Position numbers and translations under genes: made by a program
The notes under the pieces: generated by a model
The model's database searches: none
Told to the model about the DNA's origin: nothing
What the model saw: only the letters and a program-made list of their open reading frames with translations
Part shown: one piece after another, positions 12,082 through 21,021 of the stretch
Layout of the letters: the number at the start of each line of letters is the position of its first letter
How positions within the stretch are numbered: position 1 is the first letter of the stretch
Source of the DNA: Blastobasis lacticolella
Taxonomy: Eukaryota > Arthropoda > Insecta > Lepidoptera > Blastobasidae
Assembly: GCA_905147135.1 (NCBI GenBank)
Contig: LR990056.1
Span: forward strand, 4,908,001 to 4,972,000
Direction of reading: 5' to 3'
Length of the DNA stretch: 64,000 nt

Positions 12082-13176
12082 GGTAGGTAGTTGTAAAGTA
12101 TGTGCAAGCGAACGAAGTCGCACCGGGACCACTAGTGCTCTGTATGTATATTGTACACTACCTACACGGTTTCTATTTTTGTTTGGGGGTTTCGGCGCCT
12201 CACTAACCACCAACTCGGGGGCCCAAACCAACCTCGCCTGCTCGCGTTCCCCCTGACAAACGGACGAGGCTCTGGCAAATCGGCTATTCTCTTAAGTGCT
12301 TGTGCGTGTTAGGCCCATAGATACAATACAATACACGATATTTAAAATAAAAACCAATAATGGAATACAATAGATTTATTTATTACTCTTTTACACTTTA
12401 CATAATAATATTATATTGATTATCACATATTATAAAAGATATCGTCAAAATAATACAAAATTTACACAATGGTAAAATTAAAAATCTAAAATATGTATAT
12501 AAAAATAATATAAATGTCAAAATTAAATTAATAATCCAAAGTTTTATATAAAAAATAAAGATAGGAATTTTCTCCATTGTCACATTAATAAGTTACCCAA
12601 GAGGTAAAATATATGTCAAATTGGTTTATGACACAAATATTAACAATATTTGTGTCATATACGTCACATAATATTAACAATAATAAAACCTATACGTAAC
12701 AATATAAAAGTATAAGCATTTTAAACTTAATTTACACTTCACTTTATGTAGGACATACTTGTGTTACGTCAGTGACGTCGTAATTATGGTACATATTTTT
12801 CAGAAAGCACTTTCATTTGATACCTCACACAATTAAATAGGTTACAGTGAAAAAAAAATATGTGCCAACAAACGTTCGCCATTTTCAATTCCGAACTTTG
12901 AAAAACTCAGTAGGTATTTCGACGAAAAGTGACCGATCTCCCAAACCGCTCTGCACAAGGCCTTTTGCTTGCTTTTACAGAGCTCTATAAATTATACAGA
13001 ACGAGCTAGTATTCATGCCGTTTTGGAGAGGAAGGCGGAATATTGGATTCCAACAATCGTGGATCTTCCAGCTATCATCACGAGCCGCTTTCGTTTGACC
13101 TTTATAATGCGTAGGTACGGTTACGGAATGGAACACGTCTCCGAGCGTGTTCTATGATCATTATAATCAGAACGCC
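12082..13176. other. AT-rich gap without genes
   Basis: About 12350-12750 is extremely AT-rich. It contains the perfect hairpin at 12627-12659. No coding exon is seen. Confidence 0.5.
12627..12659. repeat. Perfect 15-bp inverted repeat with 3-nt loop
   Basis: TATGACACAAATATT is followed by AAC and then its exact reverse complement. The stem has no mismatch and sits in AT-rich DNA, so it could extrude as a cruciform or act as a stem-loop in a transcript. Confidence 0.8.
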
Positions 13177-13293
13177 TTCAAGGCTTAAATGAATAGGCTG
13201 TTCCTAGACAGGAATACTCCATCATCGGCCGCATCGTCGCTTACAAACAGGTGAGATGACGGTCAAATACCTGTGTAATCTATTATATAAAAA
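13177..13293 (+). mobile_element. LINE 3' tail with A-run
   Basis: It contains GAATAGGCTGTTCCTAGACA, CATCGTCGCTTACAAACAGG and GTGAGATGACGGTCAAAT and ends in an A-run. It is the reverse complement of the 5232-5335 fragment. Confidence 0.65.
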
Positions 13294-13409
13294 AAATTCT
13301 CTAACACGGGTAGGTACTCTTCTAATGAGACATACACTTTCCCTATCGATTTGTTAGGCCTTGGAATGGAGACGAATGACCCACATCGCTGCTACTGTGG
13401 GAATGAAGT

Positions 13410-13815
13410 TGTTCTTTGACTTTCGCGTCAACGAATCGCCGGTCGTCTGTCGCGCCCCGCAAAACTCCCACGTTAGGATGCCATGATTCGGTTTCCTACT
13501 TTTCCACTTCACTCGATCTTCAGCATCGTCACGTCGTAGACTTTCGAATCCGGCTCAGCGACATCAATTCACCGCTACTTTCGCCTCCCGGGGTAACGTG
13601 CCGGCTATATTGGAACCTAATAGACTGGCTCAGGACGATAGGGAGAGACCCAAAGGCACAATGCTCGTTGCCTGGGCGCAGAGCCGGCCCCTACTGTGGG
13701 ATGCGATCGGTGTAGATACGCTGCCTCTGTCCCACTGTCTGTGCCGACGCGACATGCTGCCGACTGCGGCAGAAGACCTCAAACGGCGCAAGTATGGATC
13801 CATTGGTCAGGGATT
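13410..13815 (+). mobile_element. Decayed LINE C-terminal module, second copy
   Basis: Overlapping frames read 'LSDINSPLLSPPG', then 'RPLLWDAIGVDTLPLSH' and 'AAEDLKRRKYGSIGQ'. These are the same degenerate retrotransposon words as at 10941-11415 but from a copy retaining more of the 3' part. The frame switches near 13600, so it is not a gene. Confidence 0.65.
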
Positions 13816-13890
13816 AGGGTTGATGACCCGTTATAAGGAAGAAGATGTGTATGGGGAAGTATGAGACATAAAGGAGGACCGTATGTATGG

Positions 13891-14079
13891 ATGTCATTGG
13901 AAATGATTTTTCATTTTCTACAACTTTTACTATGGCAACAATTCTTGAATCGCTGTGGGAAATAAGTTATACTATAACTTTTTATAACATTTTTTGTTTG
14001 AAAATTTTTTTCAACAGCGTTTAAGAGATATTGCCATAGTAAAAGTTATAGAAAATGAAAACATCCTTTCCAGTGACAT
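13891..14079. mobile_element. MITE with about 50-bp inverted repeats
   Basis: The left arm ATGTCATTGGAAATGATT… and CTTTTACTATGGCAA is matched by the right arm TTGCCATAGTAAAAG…CCAGTGACAT. The loop is about 80 bp and AT-rich. Confidence 0.8.
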
Positions 14080-14277
14080 ATCGCTCAACGTTATTGGTCA
14101 CATAAGCCGAATTTTCCAGTACAAACCGAAGTTTACTTGATCATAACTTGTTTCTCACAGCGATTAGCAACGTTATTGGTCATATAGGCTGGGTTGTCCG
14201 GACCTCCTTTGGATGAGGATGAGGATTTATAGATTTTGAGTTTGAGGAAGAGGATGATAATGATGCATGAGAAGAAA

Positions 14278-14572
14278 TAGGTGGCGCTAAGGTTAAGGGG
14301 TCTGACTCGTAATAGAGAGGTAATGAGTTCGATCCCCAGTGCCACCATGTACCAATGTAGGTACATTAGTTGAACACTAACCGATGCTCTCACACACATT
14401 CAGATGATTGAATGTGTAGACAATCTGGTCGGGTTCCCCTGTTAACACGGACACGGAGATCAGATTGCAGTCGCTTCACTGCAATTACCTGATCTACCAA
14501 ATCCTGGGTCCTGGTCAAGGTGGACCCTGGGCTTCGCGCGCGAGTGCACAACTGAGACATTAACGCTAAGGT
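14278..14572 (+). mobile_element. tRNA-derived SINE, family A
   Basis: The head contains a pol III B box (GTTCGATCCCC), then the body words ATGTACCAATGTA, TTAGTTGAACACTAACCGAT and TACCTGATCTACCAAATCCT. Other copies lie at 19642, 33750, 35714, 56182 and 58485. It is not a functional tRNA because the cloverleaf is degenerate. Confidence 0.8.
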
Positions 14573-15328
14573 GACCAATGAGGAAGCGGCAGAGAAGGAG
14601 GATTTTCAAAATATGCGGAACTTTCCCATCAACTCTTATCAGGGATACTTACTTGCGCCATTTGGGGTAGTAGCCCGGTCTGCAGGTGCCTACTTTCGAC
14701 CTAGACACAATTCCGATTTTAATGAAATTTTGGGAGTTTGTTCGGGACTAGTGTAAGTTGTGTAATTCAAGTTTTCGACCTTGAGGAACCTGTGCCTCTT
14801 TGGGGGGGCCAAAAACATTTTCTAGTTTTTTGCTTATAACTCGAAAACGGCGGGGTATAGCAAAAAATCCTCTTGCACACTAAGGTAATCTGCATTAAAA
14901 TTCACTACAACTTTTTCAAATTCCCAACCGTTTAATAACAAAACAGTCACGGTTGTGGCGGTATGGGAATCAGCATCACCAGGGGTATCACCAATGCGTT
15001 GCCCACCTCTAGAGAGACCGTAGCGAGGATGAGCAAGGTACCCAGGCTACGGCAGGTGGTGCGATGGCGGAATTATGCTGTGGGCACCAGATGAAAGAGC
15101 TAGTAGAACACATACCGGTAGCTAACGTCCCTTCGAACAGGCAGTTAGTATGGAATCGTCGACTATTCGTATGGTGCGGCGCTGTACGTAGTCGAGGATT
15201 AAGCAGGTCAGCAGTATCGTCGGCACAAAGATGGGAGCAATACCTCCTCGATATCAGGCCACAGCTGTGCTTTAAAGCAACATGCACGGATGACCCATCC
15301 AGGGGTTTTTGTCTTTCTTCTGACTTTT
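14573..15328. other. No gene; possible LINE tail fragment
   Basis: Around 14980-15030 the wording ATCACCAATGCGTTGCCCACC resembles the minus-strand LINE tail at 63290-63470. The 88-codon frame at 15064-15330 has no recognisable domain. Confidence 0.4.
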
Positions 15329-15563
15329 GACTTTTCTTAGCGATAGTACTTGTGTGGGTTCTAGACGTAAACTTTACTTTTTGGTGACTTTAATGTGTCT
15401 GACTAGCGAAAATGCCAAGAGGATGTGACACACCACGTCTTTTTTTTGCATTCTAGAACCCATACAAGTGGATAAGTAAAACCCACACAAGTGGATAAGT
15501 AAAACCCACACAAGTGGATAAGTAAAACCCACACAAGTGGATAGGTTATCGCTAAGAAAAGTC
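15329..15563. repeat. Inverted repeat whose right arm is amplified in tandem
   Basis: The left arm GACTTTTCTTAGCGATAGTA-CTTGTGTGGGTT (15329-15360) is matched by a right arm ending CGCTAAGAAAAGTC at 15563. Within the right arm, the 23-bp word carrying ACCCACACAAGTGGATAAGT is repeated. The surrounding sequence (15367-15450 and 15595-15660) matches a dispersed element at 51410-51580 that lacks this insert. Confidence 0.75.
15458..15549. repeat. 23-bp tandem repeat, four copies
   Basis: Units start at 15458, 15481, 15504 and 15527 with ACCCACACAAGTGGATAAGT plus three bases. The first unit has one change (ACCCATAC) and the last diverges after GGATA. Period 23 is exact across all four. Confidence 0.9.
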
Positions 15564-15689
15564 GAAGTTTGGGTCAATAAAAATAAAAAGGGTTGTGCAC
15601 GGGCAGGTCAACGTTTTGTGGGTCTCCTATACCTCTATTATCTCTACAAACTGGAATTTTCCTTGTATTCGATGACTATTAGCAATTAA

Positions 15690-16215
15690 GCCACCGGGTC
15701 GCTCATTAATTTCAGTTGTTTTATGTACGACCACGCCGATTTTATTAGTTAAATTGTTAATATTTTAACTAGCACTCCAGCTATTAAGAATCGAAACGTC
15801 AAAAATTCGACCTCGCTTCGCTCGCTCATTCATTGATTTTAGTTCCTTTTCAAGCAACTCGCTGCGCAATTATTCATTTTAACAATGTTAAAATGTTCGT
15901 GGGCGCGCCTATCGCTCAATTATTAATAGGTTACTCATATATTAAGTAATTTCAGTTATTTTTATTACGGCTTTATTAGCCCAATTGTCAACATTTTCGA
16001 GGTTGCTGCGCTCGCTCATTCAGTAAGTTAGTTTATTTTCTAAAACGCCAGAATTCCTAAAATACACTCGTCCATACTTACCTACTCATATTTTTCTAAA
16101 AATCGCGGAAGGTTTTAAGGGCCAATATGGCAAATTGACCTCTCATTCTAACCCCCCAGGTACCTAAGTTTTACGATCCCATCTTTTAAGAGTTTTGAGG
16201 TCGCTCATTCATTAA
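15690..16215. repeat. Degenerate repeat rich in 'CGCTCGCTCATT'
   Basis: The words TCGCTCATTAATTT, CGCTTCGCTCGCTCATTCAT, CTGCGCTCGCTCATTCAG and GGTCGCTCATTCATTAATTT recur at irregular spacing. No coding potential. It is probably decayed transposon sequence. Confidence 0.5.
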
Positions 16216-16651
16216 TTTTATTATGATCCCACCGGCTTCTTCTAGTCAAAAGCGATATAGGCAATTTAAGTAGTTAGGAAATGTATCCTTCTTGGTAAAA
16301 CAACCGCCAATGTTGCTAATGCTAGGGATTCGAGTCGAAAGACTTCTCTAGTTTATGTGACCTGACCATGGGACCGATGTCCAAAGGCTGATTATTATAT
16401 TCCGTTAACAGTTAGCGCGATGCAGATTTGCCAGCTCGTTCAAGTATGGTATGGAGGCTCTATACACCATAGCCGATGACCCGCCGATGCGACTCAATTT
16501 GTATACCTGCTATATTGACGTAATATCAAAATGTATCTGCGGCTTTGGTATGGTATTATACTTAGGGGATTGAGGGTCGCTACAGAGGTCTTGAAAAAAG
16601 TGTACCTAAAATCTGTCTATCTGTATTATTCTGTATCGAATCTATTTATCT

Positions 16652-16815
16652 GACGACCTGAGTGGTTCAGTGGTTAACATGTCCGTCTGCCATGCAAGAG
16701 GTCCGGGGTTCGATTCCCGCCCAAACAGAAATTTAAATTCCTCATTTCAATTTCTGCTCACCCGTAAATCAAACCCAGGATCTCTGCATGGTAGACCGGC
16801 ATGTTAACCACTAAG
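16652..16815. mobile_element. tRNA-Gly-derived SINE heads in inverted arrangement (family B)
   Basis: The plus-strand half (16652-16728) reads like a degraded tRNA-Gly(GCC): TGGTTCAGTGGTTAACATG as A-box arm, CTGCCATGC as anticodon loop with GCC, and GGGGTTCGATTCCCGCCC as T arm. From about 16759 a second partial head runs in reverse complement (GTAAATCAAACCCAGGATCT…GGCATGTTAACCACT). The acceptor stem does not close, so I call SINE heads rather than tRNA genes. Another copy is at 38929-39285. Confidence 0.75.
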
Positions 16816-17194
16816 TATGTAGTTTTTCAATTGTGTAGCATCTACAACAAGCTTTGCTTAGTTTGGGGCTAGATGGCGCTATGTGAGTTGTCCGAGCATA
16901 TTTATTTATTTATGGAGACAGCAACGTACCTACCTACGTTACTAAATATCAACATCGGTATTTTAAGGCTTTTTAAAATCTACGGTTAGCATTTACCATC
17001 AGTCGGACAGGACGCGCTCGTTTCTGCGGTAGATAGAGGTAGGTATGGTAGCGTTACAATGCGGTGGGTGATATCTGCCTTAGGTACCTATGTCATACGA
17101 GCCAGAATCCTTGACGTTTATTTAATACGAATATTGATCTGTCGGGGCGCGAAAGCGCTTAGGTACATCATACCTATTTCATTCGAGTACACCA
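16816..17194. other. Intergenic; short SINE B tail fragment
   Basis: ACAAGCTTTGCTTAGTTTGG at about 16848 is also found at 38930, in the tail side of the SINE B copy. The rest shows nothing recognisable. Confidence 0.4.
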
Positions 17195-17446
17195 GTAGCC
17201 GTATTCACAATGATTCGTAACCGTTTCCGAACGATTCGACACGAAATTCGTGAGCTGCCAATCCGTGTCGATCGATTCGAACACTGTTATTCAGAATCCC
17301 GATAGATCTACGGAAACTCTACTCTCTATAAGATATGAAAATTTCATCAAAATTAACTGAAACCACATTTTCCTAAGATCTTTTGCGGGGTCCTTTGTCG
17401 ATTCCGTATCCGAATCGGATTTCCGAGCCGTTGTGAATACGGCTAC
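17195..17446. mobile_element. 252-bp MITE (GTAGCCGTATTCACAATG family), copy 1
   Basis: The ends GTAGCCGTATTCACAATG and …GTTGTGAATACGGCTAC are inverted repeats. The interior carries further nested complementarity (CGTATCCGAATCGGATTTCC). The whole element matches 18482-18734 in reverse orientation. Confidence 0.85.
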
Positions 17447-17847
17447 AGGTGCGGGACCTACTACATTAATTGGGTTAAGTTTGTAGTGTACCGTACACTA
17501 CATAAGTACGTACCAAATTGAAGTACTTACAGAAGTCAGCGTATCGGCCCAACCAAATCCATTATAAAAGGAGCTAATATTGCTATGCAAGTCAATAGAA
17601 ATGCTAGCTCATCTTATACTGGTTTAGGGTAGATCAATTTGACGTTCACGTATGAACTTGCTGTTTCGTCGTTTAAAATTCTGACCTGTACGAAAAAAAG
17701 AAATAATCTGACGAAATACGGATTCTGACCCAATATACAAAAGGCAATTGAAATCCTCTCTAGATGTAGACGTAGCGATGACAAAAAAAATACCATATAA
17801 TTTATTTGTTCGACCAACAATTCGTTAAATTCCGACGTTTGCTAGGA
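17447..17847. other. No gene recognised
   Basis: AT-rich sequence between a MITE and a GC-rich hairpin; the 68-codon minus-strand frame at 17614-17820 has no recognisable domain. Confidence 0.4.
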
Positions 17848-17927
17848 ACCTTCGACGAAGCCTTCGACTTCGTCCGAAATCCGGGCTCTTCGGCTCGGCC
17901 TCCGCCTCGGAAGGCTTCGCCGAAGGT
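17848..17927. repeat. GC-rich CTTCG-laden hairpin
   Basis: ACCTTCGACGAAGCCTTC at the left pairs with GAAGGCTTCGCCGAAGGT at the right. The loop is made of more CTTCG/GGCTCGGCC words. The composition is very different from the AT-rich flanks. Confidence 0.7.
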
Positions 17928-18481
17928 GATTTTTTTAACCAAATAAATCGGACACTTGTGAGTGAATCATGCGGGCGAATGGAGTGAGTACCGAGATAAG
18001 AGTGATAGAGAATGAAACATATTGTGCTGACTCCATCCAGTGGGATAAGGACAGGTAGATGAAATAGGAATAGGTAATACGTATAGGTACAAGCGATAAC
18101 TTCGCTTATTGTGAACCAAATTTGATTCTATTTTTGACTTTAATGAAATTTATTTGCGAAATTTGACGATGTGTCCTAAATCAATTTATTGGTCATTGGC
18201 TACCTCAACAAGAAAAATGCGTGACGGTATGTAGGTAGGTACTTAAGTGGTTTTCAATATTTTTATGTAGGCATAGCTCGCCACGAGCGACACATTCTAG
18301 TTCTGGTTAAGTTTCATCATACATCCAATTCCATTGTTACTCTAAAAATAATGTCATTCATTATAGTGAGGTGTGATAAGACCTAATATTCTTAGCGCTC
18401 TTTTTTAACCCCCGGCTAAAAAGAGGGGTGCAAACTTATATTGAAATGTAGGTATGTCTGTGGCATCGTAGCTGTCGACCA

Positions 18482-18734
18482 GTAGCCGTATTCACAATGG
18501 CTCGGAAATCGGATTCGGATACGGAATCGACAAAGGACCCCGCAAAAGTTCTTAGGAAAATGTGGTTTCAGTTAATTTTGATGAAATTTTCATATGTTAT
18601 AGAGAGTAGAGTTTCCGTGGTATCTATCGGGATTCTGAATAACAGTTTTCAAATCGATCGACACGGATTCGCCGCTCACGAATTTCGTGTCGAAACGTTC
18701 GGAAACGGTTTCGAATCATTGTGAATACGGCTAC
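18482..18734. mobile_element. 253-bp MITE (GTAGCCGTATTCACAATG family), copy 2, inverted
   Basis: It is a near-identical reverse-complement copy of 17195-17446, sharing CGGATTCGGATACGGAATCG, AAAGGACCCCGCAAAAG and GATCGACACGGATTCG. A 75-codon frame through it is only transposon sequence. Confidence 0.85.
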
Positions 18735-19641
18735 AGATCGACTAATTTCGATACGATTTTCTTTTTATTTATTTGACAGCTAGTTTTACCGCGATCTTAG
18801 CATTGTTTCATTAAAATCGGTACAGTAGTTTCGAAATTAAGGATGCTTTCCAGGCGGTTCTAGTCAATTATGGATGACGCAGAGAAACCGACCGAATATC
18901 CAGATTTCTCCGCTGTATCCTATATCTAGCCTTCTCTTTTCCGGTTTGGCCCGTCAATATTTATATGATCACAGAGGTAAATTAAAAACGCGCTCCTGTG
19001 TTAGTCTTTGGCTCTGCTTATAATGCGTCACCTGAAACTCAACTATACCTACATGTTATCCTGATATCATGAAAGATTTAGTGCACCTAGCTGTATAGTA
19101 TTACATTATCTTTGACCTGGCTTACCATTCTTTCTCACCAAATTAGAATAGAATAGAATAGAAATATTTTATTGTATGACACTGACAATAATAATGGGTT
19201 TCTTATTAAGTAGTGTTGTCCATTTCGGACGTACAATATTCTACATGAATACGTATAATATTCTACATGAAAATATTCTACTAGTATAGTACCTATTATA
19301 AATAAGCTAAAACAGACAAGTAGCTGTCATTTTAACACTTTTAAAAGCACGTAGAAGTTTTAACATAATAACAATCTAAATCTAAAACAAAGCCTAATTT
19401 TTTTATTAGGCTTTGTTAGGCCTAATTTTGGTATCATTTCTATAATTATAGAATTCAGATAGACTGTAGAATGACTTTTGTAACAGCCAATCTTTAAGTG
19501 TCGATTTAAATTTGATACCATCCAACATTTCCAACTTTTTTACTTGGTCATCTTGGTCCAGGCGGACCCCTGGCCCTCCACAGCACAACCAGAATATTGC
19601 CGGCAAGATGATTATTTTATGAGGAGATAAAGAGCAGCTAA
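18735..19641. other. No gene recognised
   Basis: This is intergenic sequence without recognisable exons. An 'AGAATAGAATAGAAA' simple run lies near 19145. Confidence 0.4.
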
Positions 19642-19975
19642 AGAGAGTCGGTGGGTTAATGGTTAGGGCCAACTCGTAAACGAGAGGTAGCGGTTTCGAA
19701 CCCGAGTGCCGCTATGTACCAATGACTCTTTTGTGAGTTATGTACATTAGTTGAACACAAACCATTGCTCTTATGAGGAAATCGTGAAGAATCCTGCACA
19801 TTCAAGCGACTAAATGTGTAACTGTAACCATGCGTGATCCAATCTGATCAGGTCCCCCGTTAACATAGTCACCGAGGTCATATTGCAGTCGCTCCACTGT
19901 AATTATCTGATCTGCCAAATCCTGGATCATGCTCAAGGCCGACCCCGGGGCCTTCTCTCATTCTTGAGCAAAGAA
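19642..19975 (+). mobile_element. tRNA-derived SINE, family A
   Basis: Head GTCGGTGGGTTAATGGTTAG, B box GGTTTCGAACCCG, then ATGTACCAATGACTCTTTTG and the 3' block TCTGATCTGCCAAATCCTGG. Full-length but diverged. Confidence 0.8.
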
Positions 19976-20026
19976 ATTGGACAAATATATTTGATAAGTG
20001 GAATAGGTAATAATAAGTAGGTACCG

Positions 20027-20189
20027 TACCGATTAAAATCAATGTTTTATTAAGGAAAGCAAGCATTTTGACTACGAAACGCATAGTATTTTGATGCGGT
20101 TTGACAATACCGATTAAAATCAATGTTTTATTAAGAAAAGCAAGCATCTTGACTACGAAACGGATATTATTTTGATGCGGTTTGACAAT
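20027..20189. repeat. Two-copy 81-bp tandem duplication
   Basis: TACCGATTAAAATCAATG starts at 20027 and again at 20108. The copies differ by only a few bases (for example AAGCATTTTG versus AAGCATCTTG), so the duplication is recent. Confidence 0.85.
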
Positions 20190-21021
20190 TTCTTTTGGAC
20201 GGTTTATATGTAGGTACATATACCTACATTCCCATCATAATAGAGAAATTGGGAACACTTGTACGAAACCGGGGCGGATCGCTGGTATTTCAAAATAAAT
20301 GACGGCCTTAAGTGGGAATTATCATCCGTCCTTATGACGTTAAGGAGTCCGGCCAACTAGGATCCCCGTCCGTAGACCAGCAGGCAGGAATAGGCAGCAG
20401 CCAGCACCGTCTTCTATCTCTAACGTACCTTTCAAGTTAGCCTTTTATTATAAATGTTCTGAGCTGTTAATTATAGATTCTCTAAATTGACATTACCACA
20501 AAGCGCATTAAAACGAAGGAATATGTTAAATCGTAGGTATTTTTATTTCCATGTGTGTCCAAGTTTGAATGAAATTCATCTCCAGTTTTAGGGCTCGTTC
20601 CCTACGTGACGCATTTTAGTACACAGCAAATATGATAGAAAACTACATAGTACTGTTTTTTAACGTAGCCCGACCCTATCTTCAATGTCATTATAACAAA
20701 CACGTTTTTACAGATTCTAAGATTATTTAACAAACGGGGTATATGTATAGTATTTAAAGTGTAAATCTGTTGGCAAATAAATAAATAAATAAAATATGAA
20801 ATAACTTTATTTATTTAAAGCGAATAAAAACATACTACTGAATAAGTTAAATGGTAGATACCTACTGTTACTACGGTTACGGATACTACGGTTTTAGGGT
20901 TCCCTAAAAATCGCGTCAAAAGCGTGCCAGATTATCCTATCTCTACAACCCCTATTCTAATTTCGACGCTCAACAATAAATTACCAAAAGCGCCAAACAA
21001 ACTCCGTCTCTATTGTTGCAG
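20190..21021 (+). other. Probable intron upstream of the RBM12 large exon
   Basis: It ends with a splice acceptor, TCTCTATTGTTGCAG at 21007-21021. The frame stays open back to 20924, but those 32 codons do not resemble the RRM that should precede them and are AT-rich, so I read them as intron. Confidence 0.6.

Noticed and set aside
15458..15549. CRISPR-like regular repeat
   Set aside because: The repeats are directly adjacent at 23-bp spacing with no spacers and lie in insect-type DNA, so this is a simple tandem array.
16660..16728. tRNA-Gly gene
   Set aside because: The anticodon loop and T arm look right but the acceptor stem does not pair and the D arm is damaged. It is a SINE head.
18497..18724. 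75-codon frame starting MARKSDSD
   Set aside because: It lies wholly inside a MITE with an inverted sister copy at 17195-17446, and the sister does not preserve it as a protein.
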